Under the pieces are notes generated by a model, which worked only from the letters and a program-made list of their open reading frames with translations, was not told the origin of the DNA and made no database searches. A stretch of 64,000 nucleotides of DNA from NCBI GenBank assembly GCA_903632075.3, contig CAHIKZ030000839.1, positions 170,001 to 234,000 on the forward strand. Reading direction: 5' to 3'. Within the stretch, counting starts at the first letter, position 1, and each line of letters begins with the position of its first letter. This DNA comes from Acanthosepion pharaonis (lineage: Eukaryota > Mollusca > Cephalopoda > Sepiida > Sepiidae). This document shows, piece after piece, positions 10,321-21,028 of the stretch. A program made the translations under genes and the position numbers.

Positions 10321-10440
10321 AAGGCTCAAGTGTCACTCAAGGTAGTGTTGAGTGATTCATTTTTTATGGCTTGTCAACTCTTTCACGTTATTTAAAGCCA
10401 GAAAATATTTTTAATTTATAAGAATTTTTTCTGTTTGTGA
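10320..10440 (+). repeat. Dispersed repeat G copy
   Basis: Contains GTTGAGTGATTCA, GGCTTGTCAAC and TTATTTAAAGCCAGAAAATA. The same blocks recur at 33535-33650 (+), about 47260-47330 (+) and 37790-37910 (-). The family is not recognised. Confidence 0.6.
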
Positions 10441-10469
10441 TAATAATGGTCTATTGAAACAAGTCTTAC

Positions 10470-10615
10470 TAATTAACCCATAGCTGGGGGGAGAAGAGGT
10501 GGCTTCATAGGGCACTTGCGTGTAAGTGAATATAACAAACCCAATGGGAATTGGAACTTGGCTATGCAATTGACAATTATCCATTATAGCACCCACACAT
10601 CCAAGATTAGAGAAC
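10470..10615 (-). mobile_element. SINE-S copy, decayed
   Basis: It shares with the copy at 47992-48112 the segments CCCATAGCTGGGG, GTGAATATAA, TTGGAACTTGGCT and TTATCCATTA..ACACATCCAAG, in the same orientation. Confidence 0.65.
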
Positions 10616-10619
10616 CTGG

Positions 10620-10961
10620 TATTCTCACTTAAGATGGTGCCATAAATGGTAAAATTGTAATTTGTATATGTGTGTGTGTCTTTTTTGTTGTTGTTTTTGA
10701 TTCCATCAAATGTGAGAACACTGGAATTAAAAACCAGTGGCATCACTACATACATAACAATACTTGAAAATGAATGTAGCAACATTCAAAAGTACTCAGA
10801 GGAGGAGGGAATATTATAAAATAAAAATTAATATGAATTTTGGTATGTACCAAAACAACCTGTATGGAAATTTGAAAGATTTAATAAAAAAAATTGATAG
10901 ACAGAACTTGCCCATGTTATTTAACAAAATATATTTGAGAAAGTCCTAGCTGCTAAAATAC

Positions 10962-10962
<1 letters not shown>
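10620..10962. other. Unassigned AT-rich stretch
   Basis: Nothing recognised; the small open frames have no family resemblance. Confidence 0.5.

Positions 10963-11032
<70 letters not shown>
10963..11032. repeat. (TA)n microsatellite
   Basis: About 70 bp of uninterrupted TA. Confidence 0.95.
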
Positions 11033-11036
<4 letters not shown>

Positions 11037-12640
11037 CTGTCCTATAACATTTATTATATTAGCATACATATTTTATGCATTAATTGCAAAAATTATTATG
11101 TGATAGAATTATTAATTCTTCAGAATATTGTTTCATACAATTATTGTCTGTCCCCTACATTTGCATACACCTTTCATGAATTAATTGTGTTGTAGAATAC
11201 CTACAGATGATAATGGATATACCCCCATACCCATAAATACAATAGTAAATACTGTATGTTAGTCTGCAGTTGGAGATTCATTGTGGAATTCACTTGACTT
11301 ACTTCTTCTATGTGCCACTGACGAATCTTATATGTGTTGTTCTTATCCTAAGTATTATTGTTCATTACCAATCTTTGTTTGATTTATTCAGTAACCTTCC
11401 CTAGGTTACAGCAAATTGTCACAGTTATTATGGGACAGAATTAGTAATTTTGAATATACTAAATGCAACAACAATTATGGGATATATCATATTGTTCTAA
11501 TATTTAAAATGATAATTATTTTCCTCTCAGATTTTCATTTTTGAATAAAATCTTCTTCTCATAACTAGTATTAACAATGAAACTGCTCCCTGCAGTCGCT
11601 AGTGCAAAGGAGATCATCCTAACACATCACAAAGTTGTAGACATTATAAAGAAAATATATAAATACTCTTTGTGTTCCAGATTAGACATTTCAGAATCGA
11701 TAATTTGTTCCATGTTGACTGTGAAAAAGTTGCTTTTAATGATGACTTTCTTTTTCTTTTCTTTTTTTTTTCAGCTTGTTGACGCACTGCCATCATTGTC
11801 ATTCCGCCATAGGTTCAAACGGTTTGTATGATGTCCAGATACACCGAAACGTTTTTGGACACACAGCATTGCTCTTACTCCATGAGGCATGCTCATTACC
11901 ATGCTTAGAAGCCTTGCGATAATGAAAAATTAGAGACATTGTCTGTTTTTTGCTTTGAAAGTAAAGATAAGGCACTGATTCATGTTTTCTCTTAGCATCA
12001 GCCAGGCACAAAACCACATTTAAAAACAATTGTATTTCACAATGTATAAGATAGACTGTTTTACCTCAAAAACTTGATGTCAAAATTTACATGTGTTCTT
12101 TACACTGAAAATATAGATAAAAATGATAGCTACAATTTCCAAGGTAAAAAAAAAAATGGCAAGATCTATAAATGGGTTTTTGATCAGAAAATGCATAGAA
12201 AATCTGTTTCTGTAAATACAATTGTTTTTAAAGTAACAAAGATACCATGTGATAATAGCTTAGAAGGTTTTATTTGTCATACATTGTGGCATTAACAGTT
12301 CAGGAAATTCAAAGACCAAATTATAAGAACTAAAACTGGATAAAAGAAAAGGGTGGCGCTTGTCCAGGTATTAATGTGGATGTAGAATTCAAGGGAAAAT
12401 ATAGTGATTAAGTCATTTAGAAAATGTGATATCTGTAATACAATGGATGGCACAGAGAATGCTATTCTTTTTAATAAGTGTATTGAATCCAATGATGAAA
12501 TGACTGATTTCTTTATAAGCGATAATGAAAAGCAATAAGTATGCCATCTTCTTTGATAAGTATATTTGATCCAATGATGAAATATCTCATTCCTTTCAAA
12601 TCGATAGTTAAAACAATTAGGATTTTCTAAGTTTTGAATC
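11033..12640. other. Unassigned stretch
   Basis: AT-rich DNA without a recognised repeat. A poly-T tract ending TTTTTTTTCAG at 11774 resembles a splice acceptor, but the following sequence has no convincing donor or conserved peptide. Confidence 0.5.
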
Positions 12641-12641
12641 A

Positions 12642-13445
12642 TATGCCCTCAGCTGACGTGAAGTGGAAAGACTATATTAAATCCATTGCTTGGTCAGCTG
12701 CTAAGAAGGTTGGTTCACTGTTTTTTGTGAGACAATATTTCTCTCCAAAATCTATCACAGATCTATAAGTCTACCATTCATCCATGCTTAGAATATTGCT
12801 GCCACATATGGTCTGGTGCTCCTGCTATTTACTTTGATTTGCTTTGAGCTCCTTGATAAAATCCAAAAAAGAATCAGCAATATTATGGGTCCTGATCTGT
12901 CAGCTCAGCTTCTGTCACTTGCCCTCCTCCGCCGTAAGGTTGCCTCCCTGTGTCTTTTCTATAAATACTTCCACAGTAATTGTTTGGCTGAGCTCTTTGC
13001 TATGGTAGCTAGACTGTTTGAATTTAAGCACAGTACTAGACTAGTGTCACAATCTCATCAATTTATAGTTGAGCTGACTAGATGTAGCCATAAATTCTAT
13101 GCTAACAGTTTATTTTCACGCACTTCTCACTTGTGAAACTCCCTTCCGGCTCCATGCTTTCCAGCCAACTTTAATCTGCAAAAATTTAAATGCAATGTCA
13201 ATTACTATCTACTGTCCTCCTGATTACTCTTTTCTCTTCCCGCTCATTATTAATGTTTCTGTTCCTAATTCTTCCACACCCTGTAATCCCTTGCGTCTTA
13301 GTGGCTTTACTGCCTTGCACGGAGTGAAACCAATTAAAAACTCAATTAATTAGCAGGAAATCAATATTTTCTTATTTTGATGTTTTGAGTTCTTTTGTGT
13401 TTTTGAAAGTATCAGATTGTATTTTTATCTAATAAAAACTTACAA
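12642..13445 (+). pseudogene. Jockey-like LINE, C-terminal RT region and 3' end
   Basis: Successive + frames give WKDYIKSIAWSAAKKVGSLF, then ICFELLDKIQKRISNIMGPD, LLRRKVASLCLFYKYFHSNC, FYANSLFSRTSHL and NFNLQKFKCNVN. These are the thumb and C-terminal segments of a non-LTR reverse transcriptase of Jockey/CR1 character. The YKSTIRP..EYCCHIWS block near 12770 is frameshifted. A 3' untranslated part follows. The 5' half is absent, as expected for a LINE truncated during integration. Confidence 0.8.
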
Positions 13446-13964
13446 ATATGTTTGCTACTTTTTTTTATACCAAACGTTTCTCTTCAAAATCAGAGCATGT
13501 CTTATACATGGGTGTGTCTTAAATCCCCTAAAATATGGTAGTAATCCTACTGTTAATTGCTTGCAAGTCCACTTCTGTATATCTTAATTCTATTCTTTTT
13601 TGTGTCTTTTTACTTAATCTTCAACCTGATAAAAAAGGACATATTTTCTTTAGAAGCCTTACATCTTTTAATGAGAGTTAATACATTCACCATGTTTTTA
13701 TGGAGTGCAAGATTTTACAATCCCATGCTATGTATTTCTAACCACAAAAATATACCTCTCTAAATCACCATGGCTGTGGGCTTGCATCCTGTATCAGGGA
13801 TGTGTTCCCAAGTAGCAGAGGTCCCCAAAACAAGGACCCTAATTTCCCATTCATGTGATTTACCAGGCTTATGGAAGGGTTTACTTGTTTATTGGTATAC
13901 CAATTCCTCATGGGACATTTAATGCCAGAATTGAATTTTCTTGGGACTATTATTAATTTCATTT
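13446..13964. other. Unassigned stretch
   Basis: No recognised gene or repeat. Confidence 0.45.
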
Positions 13965-14215
13965 ACAAAAATGTATTCCTGGTAATTCTTTTTTTTCTTC
14001 AAAAATGTATTGCTGCTATTTTTACTATCATAATCTAATTTTATACTTTCATAGTGTTTTGACCCCAGTTTGGGGGGGGGTAACTATTTTCCTATAGCTG
14101 GGACCCTAACAGGTGCTACCACCGTGGGTTATGGTAGACCTGGAAACAAAACTAATTAAGTGGTGGTTCCACACTCCACAAAATCCCCTGATCAGAGGCC
14201 TTGTTGGCAATTCTA
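13965..14215 (-). mobile_element. Repeat-E copy
   Basis: The minus strand carries the repeat-E head: GGCCTCTGATCAGGGGAT, GTGGAACCACCACTTAAT, the GTAGCACCTGTTAGGGTCCC block, CCAAACTGGGGTCAAAACAC, and then an AAATAGCAGCAATACATTTTTG minisatellite start. Five + strand copies elsewhere share this order. Confidence 0.75.
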
Positions 14216-14249
14216 GTTTATTGTTATATGCTGACGAGCCTATGGAAGT

Positions 14250-14725
14250 GTCATCTGTATGTTCTCTTTGCAAGAATGCAGGTAAGCACTCATTACTGTC
14301 ACAGTACTGTTCCATCGGCCTTCTTATTGTCAACAGCAAATTCTTTGAGTCTGTTATCAATAAGAAGGTTGTTAATCACCTCAGCAGAAACAGCCTACTG
14401 AATGACAAACAGTATGGATTTTGCTCCTCTTGATCCACTGCTGATGCTCTGTTATCATATACATAATCAGCAAAGCACTCAATAATATACTCATTATGAG
14501 GGAAATCAACTTAGATATCTCAAAGGCCATTGATAAGGTGTGATATTGCGGGGGGAGGTACACAAATTCTTCAGCTATGGCATGTCTGGAAGAGTCTTCA
14601 CAATTATCAAGTCCTTTCTATTGAATAGGTTGGTCCATGAAGGTTGTCATTAATGGTCAACCTTCTGAACCCCTTGAGACCAATGCAGGTTTACCCACAG
14701 AGATCACTCCTTCAGGGTAAAAGGG
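14250..14725 (+). pseudogene. Jockey-like LINE, central RT domain fragment
   Basis: Broken + frames read CSIGLLIVNSKFFESVINKK, LSRNSLLNDKQYGFCSS, then pieces equivalent to ISKAFDKV, YGMSGRVFTIIKSFL and VVINGQPSEPLETNAGLP. These are RT fingers/palm motifs (R-PI-LL---K-FE, QYGF, D-SKAFD, G--Q). Nonsense codons and frameshifts interrupt it, and the YxDD region is missing. It may be the N-terminal counterpart of the LINE fragments nearby. Confidence 0.75.
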
Positions 14726-15035
14726 CAATGTCCCTGACTGAGTCATTAGCGCATGACCTTGAGGTCTTGAGAGACTTAGTAATCCTGAGCAAAGGAGTAG
14801 ATATTAGAGGGAGATAAATATGGGGGAAGGATTTACCTGGTTGCAACCTGGTGAAAAATGGGCAAACATCAATAAACATGCCTGAAGTAAGACGGAGTCT
14901 CAAAAAGTTGTTTTTCCCATCAAACCTCTTAGTTTTTAACTATCTTCACTCTTTGGCAATTTTTATTTTTTTAAAAAATTGATTAAAAGTGGAATAAAAC
15001 CTAAACATATGAAAGAGAATTTATACTTTTTTTTG
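14726..15035. other. Unassigned stretch
   Basis: Nothing recognised. Confidence 0.45.
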
Positions 15036-15150
15036 AGTGAATGGATGGCAGAACAGGTTTTGGGAGAGATAAGAAAAACACAAAATTTTCTACTAAAACG
15101 GGAAGTTGTGGAGAGCCATGATCACTAATGTCCTAATGAGACAACATAGA
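15036..15150 (+). mobile_element. RTE-like LINE 3'-end fragment
   Basis: GAATGGATGGCAGAACAGGTTTTGG and GTGGAGAGCCATGATCACTAATG match the RTE-like 3' units at 50585-51480. Confidence 0.7.
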
Positions 15151-15359
15151 GAAAAAATAATGCCATCACTATGTAAAGTTTTTTGAAAACTTGTACCATA
15201 TCATCCATTAAAATCTCGAGGTCTCCCATATATTTCACTAAAATTAATTTTTCATGATATTAAAGAATAGAAACGAACCGGATGTTCAGCCATTACGCGT
15301 TTCTTCTAATTTCCGTTTTAAAACTTATTTTCGAATTTTCAAGACAAGGTACTAACCAA

Positions 15360-16120
15360 AACAATTTAAGATGTTAATTAATCCATTATATTTTCTATTT
15401 GATATGGCATTATTATATTTCTATATATTAATAAACTATGGAAATAAAAATAGTGTCTTTTATTTAGAATGGAGATTAAAAAAAATTGCCGTCATATCAA
15501 ATAGTTTTTGTAAACTTTTACTACTAAGAAAGATATTTCCCTATGTCGTGCTAGACACTTTTTCAAGAAAGAATCTATCTTACACATTTATATGTCTACC
15601 ATACGTCCATGCTTCGAATATTGCTGACATAACTGGTCTGATGATTTTGCTATGCATTTAGATATTTTTGATAAAATACAAAGTAGAATCCGCAATGTTA
15701 TTGGTCCTGCCTGGCATCTCGGATTCAGTCACTTACTCATCGCCGTAATGTATTTTCCCTGGGCCTTTTCAATAAATACTTTCATGGTAATTGATGATGA
15801 ACTTTCTTTAATTTTGAATGGGGACTAGTTAGGATTTCATAGAGACTCGGTGGTATTGTGGTGAGTGTCAGTGTTTGTTGCTACTAAGTTTAAGATAAGA
15901 CAGATTGAAGACCAACCTTCCCACATCCTCCCTTTTGACCCAGACATACCCAGCAATACATTTTAAGATGTTAATCAATCCATTATATTTTCTGTTTGAT
16001 ATGAATTTATTATATTTCTATATATTAATAAGATAGAGAAATAATAATGATATTATTTTCCATTAAGAATAAAGAGAGAAACAAATATGGTCGACATATC
16101 AAATAGCTTTTGTAAACAAT
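15360..16120. repeat. Diverged direct duplication flanking a LINE piece
   Basis: 15369-15515 and 15963-16115 share AAGATGTTAAT.AATCCATTA, TATTTCTATATATTAATAA and CATATCAAATAG.TTTTGTAAAC, in the same order. The LINE fragment at 15590-15800 lies between them. Confidence 0.7.
15590..15800 (+). pseudogene. Jockey-like LINE fragment
   Basis: The + strand reads ATGTCTACCATACGTCCATGC (equivalent to STIRPC), EYC-like residues, then DKIQSRIRNVIGPAWHL and FNKYFHGN-like pieces across a frameshift. It is another 5'- and 3'-truncated copy. Confidence 0.7.
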
Positions 16121-16299
16121 TGCTTTCAGCACTTGATTATTTTGTATTTTCTTATCTATTATGCTGAGGCTATTTGCAATCTTGCAGTTCCATATAAGAG
16201 GTTTTTTAAGTAAACATTTCTGAAAACGTATACTTGTGTATAATACGCACCTACACTTTTTGCCTTTGATTTTTGTTCAATATTTCACATGTATTTTTA

Positions 16300-16915
16300 T
16301 TTTTTTAATCGTTTCACCCCAAGCAAGGCGAAAGTGCCACTAAGACGCAAGGTAGGGTTGTTACTAAGACTGAAAGAGAATGAGATTTTAGTGAGGAAAA
16401 GATAAGAAAAGGGAACAGGGTCCAATGAGACAGAATAATGCGATTTAAATTTTTTGAAGATTGTAAGCAAGAAATCCGAAGTTCCACAGGTGGGAAGGAC
16501 AGGTAAAAATAACGGTGTGGAAGTGGCAGCTATATCTAAGCTACTTCAGCAGTCAAACAGTGAGACTTAGTTGCCAATCTACTACCACACTTAAAATCAT
16601 GTAATCGGGATATCAGAGGAAAAAAAGATCATCCAGGCAGTTGCCATGAAACTATTTGTAGAACGGACAGAGGGGAAGCCACGTCACGTCGGTGAGAAAG
16701 TGACTGGAGGCAAGAAGCCCGTTCAGATCCTTAGTATTGCAGACCCTTCTCTGGATTTTGTCAAGAATTTTGAGATTCACAGTCAGTGACTGGAGACGAG
16801 ATGTCTGGTAAGGATCTCTTGTATTGCAGACCCTTCTCTTTTGTCACGGATTTCAAGATGCATAGTAGGAGCACGAAATCAGATATGGCAACGGTATTCA
16901 ATACCCGGATGAATG
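16300..16915 (-). pseudogene. Jockey-like LINE 3' half
   Basis: The 3' terminus on the minus strand is CGCCTTGCTTGGGGTGAAAC near 16310-16335. Coding remnants run from about 16915 (HPGIEYRCHI-like) to 16450, with frameshifts. A segment around 16740-16830 (GTATTGCAGACCCTTCTCT) is duplicated. A (TA)n array abuts the truncated 5' side. Confidence 0.7.

Positions 16916-16917
<2 letters not shown>

Positions 16918-16968
<51 letters not shown>
16918..16968. repeat. (TA)n microsatellite
   Basis: About 50 bp of TA between the LINE fragment and the inverted-repeat element. Confidence 0.95.
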
Positions 16969-16970
<2 letters not shown>

Positions 16971-16982
16971 GTGTATGTATGT

Positions 16983-17460
16983 ATATGACATCGCACATTA
17001 TGAAATGGACAAAGTCCGACAATTATTTTAAGACATTTTTATGTTTAACATTCTTTTTATAGATACAAATATTTAAGTAAATGCTCTGTTAAATGTAAAT
17101 CTTAAAATAATTGTCGGACTTTGTCCAGTTCATAATGTGTGACATCATTTGTTTACATTTGATACGCCATGAGCAGATATGAATGTACGAGATTCATGGA
17201 AGATTGAAGTTTAAAAGCAATAAATTCGACCTTGCTAACCGAACGTGCCTCTGTAAGCCAAATGGGTAAAGGCACGTGAAGCTAAATGACTGTTCCGTAT
17301 AGGGTACAGGTTCGAATCCTGTCGGAGAACGAATATTTTCTATGAAAATTTCTCGGACATTCAGGCCGATAAATGTTATTTAATATTGTTTATTATAAAC
17401 AGAGCATTTACTTTTCTATCTATAAAAAGAATTTTTTTTAAACATAAAATGTCTTAAAAT
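16983..17460. mobile_element. Nested inverted-repeat element (MITE-like)
   Basis: Two inverted pairs are nested here. 16985-17032 (ATGACATCGCACATTATGAA...) pairs with 17100-17147. 17022-17095 (AAGACATTTTTATGTTTAA...AAATGCTCTGTT) pairs with 17384-17457. A tRNA-like T-arm lies between the outer arms. No transposase is encoded. It is probably a non-autonomous fold-back or composite element. Confidence 0.65.
17240..17335 (+). other. tRNA-like sequence with an intact T-arm
   Basis: ACAGGTTCGAATCCTGT (about 17308-17324) forms a perfect 5-bp T-stem around a B-box loop, and TAAGCCAAATGGGTAAAGGC upstream resembles a D-arm/A-box. I could not form a matching acceptor stem or a clean anticodon arm, so this is a tRNA-derived SINE head or tRNA pseudogene rather than a working tRNA gene. 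Confidence 0.5.
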
Positions 17461-17464
17461 ATCT

Positions 17465-17870
17465 ACGGTGAAGTTATGGATATCGGCTTGGATTGAGGAA
17501 TCGGAGAGCCGAGTTCGACATCCATTCGAGTCCATTACATTCACTTAAGTGCTAATACACTTGGGAAAGGTATGAATCCTCTTCTTCTCCCTCCGGCTAT
17601 GGGTAAATAGCAGGACAGACTGGGTTCTATAGCCTTGGATGGCAATTGGTCTAGGAGAAGGACAACTCTGAATTCAAAACCTGTGGAGGGTCGTTTGGGG
17701 ACCTTGTGGCACGTAGTGCACCAGGTCTCTGTATTCGGCCATTCAAAAAGTGTGGATGGTCCTGCACGAAACCTTCACCACTATAATCAAATCTCATGTG
17801 CTGTTGTCGGGCTGTCGGTTTCCTGGGAACTTATCTACTTGACCCTCATACGTCGAATTTCGACGGGAGA
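17465..17870 (+). mobile_element. SINE-S copy, long
   Basis: The tRNA-type head includes TTATGGATATCGGCTTGGA and GAGAGCCGAGTTCGACATCC (A- and B-box-like). The body has GTGCTAATACACTTGGGAAA, GGCTATGGGTAAATAGCAGG, ACAGACTGGGTTCTATAGCC and TGGCAATTGGTCTAGGAG. An extra tail of about 180 bp follows, up to a (TA)n array. Confidence 0.75.
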
Positions 17871-17875
17871 GTCGA

Positions 17876-17878
<3 letters not shown>

Positions 17879-17940
<62 letters not shown>
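17879..17940. repeat. (TA)n microsatellite
   Basis: About 60 bp of uninterrupted TA. Confidence 0.95.
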
Positions 17941-17944
<4 letters not shown>

Positions 17945-18665
17945 AGTATGGATTCTGCCAAGAAAATCTTTTTGGCACGACACTGAACCAATATTCCTTG
18001 CATTAGACAGCAATTGACTCAATACAATTTCTCCATTATGTCCATATCAATGGAAAACGTGAGCCCAAGACAAGAAAATACGGTATTAGCATATCTGTTT
18101 GGTTTAATACCAACCTTTGGTTTGAATACGTTTCAATGCTCCCATAGTAAAAAGATGGTGTTTATTACTGCAGTCAGTGCCCTTCAATTGCAGCCTTGTG
18201 TCAGACTAGTAAATAAAAATGGTATTGATAGATTTGAAAGTGAACTTTAGCTTGCACGTTTTCCATGTTGCTGACACACATACATGCAGTAAACATTATT
18301 TCTAAAAAAATAATAGCTTCCTTTCTAAAATGTCTGGTGCGCTCCGCCTACACGTAAACAGTTTTTGCAAAAGTTGCTAAAAGAAATTTAGGATGAAATT
18401 TTCAGTTGGAACAACCTATTCCTTTTAATGTTCAAGAGAACTGGCACTAAAAGACGAAGAAGCGAATGAATGGCAATCGAAGACGTGCCAACTATGATTT
18501 ATCAAAATTGAAATATGGTTGTAAAAATAATCGAGGAATAAATAATGTGGAAGATAAAAAGAAAAAAAATGTAAACTTGGAACGAAAATAATGAAATGAA
18601 AGGGAAAATTGAATCCATTTTAGTTAGAAATAAAGATATGAAACATTTGATAAAATTCCTGTCAT
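17941..18665. other. Unassigned stretch
   Basis: No gene or repeat family was recognised. Confidence 0.45.
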
Positions 18666-18669
18666 TACC

Positions 18670-18671
18670 CT

Positions 18672-18714
<43 letters not shown>

Positions 18715-18716
18715 GG
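18670..18716. repeat. (TTTC)n microsatellite
   Basis: About eleven CTTT units, followed by GGTGGTGGTGGGGGG. Confidence 0.9.
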
Positions 18717-18794
18717 TGGTGGTGGGGGGTAGAAGCGAGAAGATTTTATGTTGAAATGTTCAACATGACCGATCAATTTTAGAACAATAATCAT

Positions 18795-18910
18795 TGCTGA
18801 CATATTGCCTGCCATCAGGTGATTAATAAAAAGAAAAAGTGTAGAGGATAAAGAGAGAAAGGAAGGAAAGTGAATGAGAAAAAATAGACGGACAATGAGC
18901 GAGCCAAAAA
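18795..18910. repeat. Direct repeat copy 1 (mate at 20334-20440)
   Basis: Both copies share ATATTGCCTGCCATCA.GTGA, AAAGTGTAGAGGATAAAGA and GAATGAGAAAAAATAGAC. The order and orientation are the same, about 1.5 kb apart. Confidence 0.8.
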
Positions 18911-19389
18911 AAAAATGACATGGAAGAAGAAAAAGAAGAAGTAGAAAGTGAAAAAGAGAAAGTAGAAGAAAATGAAAAATATTTTGGAAGAGGAGAAAAT
19001 GAAGTAAATTGTCCCCAGAAAGGGACGGAAATTTTGGAAACAGGAGGAAATGGAAACATGTGTAGGGGATCTCATGATTAACATTCAGTGTGACGACAGA
19101 TAATTCTGTTAGCCTTGAGCCTGCTAACATAATTTGGAAGAACGTTTTTAGTTTCCCAAAATACCAAGAATAAACATAATAAATCAATATATATATATAG
19201 TTATATATATATATATAGTTGTATTTTTAGGCAGCAATCCTTCCTTTATCCATGTTTCATTAAAAAGGACAGACAAGGTACTACGGTTGAGCTTTTTATT
19301 TAATTTTTCTTGTGTTCTCACAAGAGCTTTCTTTTCTGGACAAAGGGTGTGTAAGAACTGTCCGAATGTTTTATATTTCCGAGCGCTTT

Positions 19390-19430
19390 CGGCTATACCT
19401 TTAGCCATTATCAAGGATGATTCAATTTTT
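19390..19430 (-). ncRNA. Hammerhead-like motif in the PLE-A tail
   Basis: The minus strand reads TTGATAA, one T, GGCT..AGCC stem, GAAAG, CGCTC, GG. Relative to the hammerhead core CUGANGA, position 3 is U instead of C and position 8 is A instead of G. Those two bases normally pair with each other, so the pair is kept. The stem III equivalent AGCGCU is self-complementary without a loop. Confidence 0.4.
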
Positions 19431-19486
19431 CAGCTTAAATGAGTGTGTGCGTTCTGTGTATGCCTTAGTGTGTGGTAGGGATGTTT

Positions 19487-20050
19487 TTAATTTCCGAATA
19501 CGGTTAGCACATTGTGGCTTTGTTCGTAGTTAATATTGTTAAGAGTTGGCTTTTTCTTTTTTATTATTAAAGCTTCCATTATTTTTAGTCTTTTTTTGCA
19601 GGTGAATTCAGTTAATATATTTGTGTTTTCCACTAGTATATTCCTAATGGAGTCGGGTAAATTTGTGTGTGTGTTTAAATGGCTTCTAATAGAGCTGTGA
19701 TCAGATAGGTGTAACGTAAGACGTCTAGATAAGCATGTAGTTGTGTAACCGATGTAATTATTTATGAGTCCGGTTTGATCATGAACACAGTTCCTTAAGG
19801 GGCATCTGAACTCATAGATAATGTTCGTTCTTTGTAATTTTGACTTAGCTGGTGTGTTGTTATTTTTCAGGATAAGGTTAGCTGTCTTAAATTTTTTATA
19901 ATAGATAATAAATTTGATTTTTTTATTCGGATCAATTGGAGTAGTATATTTCTTTATAATATGCTTTAGAGAAGATTCGTCTTGTTTGTAATTAATATGC
20001 ATTTGGTTTTTGTAATAAATGTGTATGTGATTTTTTGGCTGTGTGTTCAC
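19487..20050 (-). CDS. PLE-A GIY-YIG endonuclease, partial (5'-truncated element)
   Basis: An open frame of 187 residues covers the RT-EN linker and the whole GIY-YIG domain. Visible motifs are IIY at about 77-79, Cys 83 and Cys 88 (PLE knuckle), NNYIGYTTTC at 97-106, SRRLTLHLSDHSS at 108-120 and KKRLKIMEALII at 152-163, whose Glu 159 is in the catalytic position. In PLEs this domain nicks target DNA for reverse transcription. The RT domain is absent, so the copy is not autonomous. An unbroken frame suggests a fairly recent insertion. The start chosen is only the first Met of the open frame and is not a natural start. Confidence 0.8.
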   Translation of the reverse strand: MNTQPKNHIHIYYKNQMHINYKQDESSLKHIIKKYTTPIDPNKKIKFIIYYKKFKTANLILKNNNTPAKSKLQRTNIIYEFRCPLRNCVHDQTGLINNYIGYTTTCLSRRLTLHLSDHSSIRSHLNTHTNLPDSIRNILVENTNILTEFTCKKRLKIMEALIIKKKKPTLNNINYEQSHNVLTVFGN

Positions 20051-20129
20051 TATCGTTATTACTTGCTTTGGGGAGAAATAGTCTAATTTGGTGGTCTATA
20101 GTACCTTGTCTGTCGTTTTTAATGAAACA

Positions 20130-20169
<40 letters not shown>
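20130..20169. repeat. (TA)n microsatellite
   Basis: A TA run starting right at the inverted PLE-A end. Confidence 0.9.
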
Positions 20170-20173
<4 letters not shown>

Positions 20174-20312
20174 TTTTTAAAAAAAAATATGATTCCTTCG
20201 ATACATAAGAGTTCTCATGTTTCCAAATCAAGAGCCAAAACCCTCAATATAATAATTAAAATTAAATTGAATTAAAGTATCAGGCCCTGTTTCATCCTCA
20301 AGCGAAAATATA
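20170..20312 (-). repeat. Dispersed repeat adjoining (TA)n (mate at 34440-34610)
   Basis: The minus strand shares with the + strand at 34470-34610 the blocks TTTCGCTTGA.GATG.AACAG, TACTTTAATTCAATTTAATT and GGCTCTTG.TTTG.AAACATG. Both copies end in a (TA)n array on the same side. The family is not recognised. Confidence 0.75.
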
Positions 20313-20333
20313 AGAATAACCAATTTAGAATCT

Positions 20334-20440
20334 ACATATTGCCTGCCATCAAGTGATTAATAAAAAGAAAAAGTGTAGAGGATAAAGAAAAAAAGAAAGG
20401 AAAGGGAATGAGAAAAAATAGACAATGAACGAGCCAAAAT
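20334..20440. repeat. Direct repeat copy 2 (mate at 18795-18910)
   Basis: See the mate for the shared blocks. This copy has a short deletion within GACGGACAATGAGCG. Confidence 0.8.
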
Positions 20441-20604
20441 AAATAAGCAAGTATATATTTATAATTTAGGAATTTATTTTCTTAAAATAATTATAATTTA
20501 AGCTCTACTTCTGTATGGAGCACTGTTTTTCAAAAATCAAAACAAAAATACTAAAGAACTCCGGATTATTTACCTAACGTGTTCTTTCCTATTTTTCTAC
20601 ATAT

Positions 20605-20656
20605 CTGCACACACACACACACACACGCACGCGCGAGCGCGCGCACACACACACAG

Positions 20657-20700
<44 letters not shown>
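20605..20700. repeat. Compound (AC)n, (GC)n, (AC)n, (TA)n microsatellite
   Basis: AC repeats flank a short GCGCGAGCGCGCGC core that could adopt Z-DNA, then merge into TA. Confidence 0.95.
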
Positions 20701-20704
<4 letters not shown>

Positions 20705-20960
20705 CTCACTTAGCTGGTTGATGTTATATAAGACAAAAGGAAAACTTATCTTAACCAATGCATTTTGTCCTCTGATGCACTTTATCAAGGCAAATGTAAG
20801 GATTTTATTTTGCCACAAGTTTTTATAAACAAAAGCAAAAATGTTAGTTTTTCAAAATTTTTAAATTTAAGAGATGCTCAGAAATATTCATTTATTTTTG
20901 CTTTTTGCCTTTTATGTCTTTCAGACACATTTTTGTTATATCTGAAAATTCACACACACT

Positions 20961-20962
<2 letters not shown>

Positions 20963-21025
<63 letters not shown>

Positions 21026-21028
21026 AAA
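20963..21028. repeat. (TA)n microsatellite
   Basis: About 55 bp of TA plus a short imperfect run, directly left of an inverted-repeat element. Confidence 0.95.

Larger units (their letters stand above)
19200..20136 (-). mobile_element. PLE-A copy with endonuclease frame and inverted 3'-end scrap
   Basis: A minus-strand Penelope-like copy. The 3' end (GGATTGCTGCCTAAAAATAC on the minus strand) is at about 19210-19250, next to TA runs. The hammerhead-like tail lies at 19390-19430 and the endonuclease at 19487-20050. At the other end, 20099-20136 on the + strand reads ACCTTGTCTGTCGTTTTTAA, which is the PLE-A 3' end in inverted orientation. So this copy too begins with an inverted piece of its own tail. 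Confidence 0.8.

Noticed and set aside
11774..11835. Possible exon after the acceptor TTTTTTTTCAG
   Set aside because: No consensus donor follows, and the peptide LVDALPSLSFRHRFKR has no support.
17240..17335. A functional tRNA gene
   Set aside because: The T-arm is perfect, but no 7-bp acceptor stem or anticodon arm can be formed.
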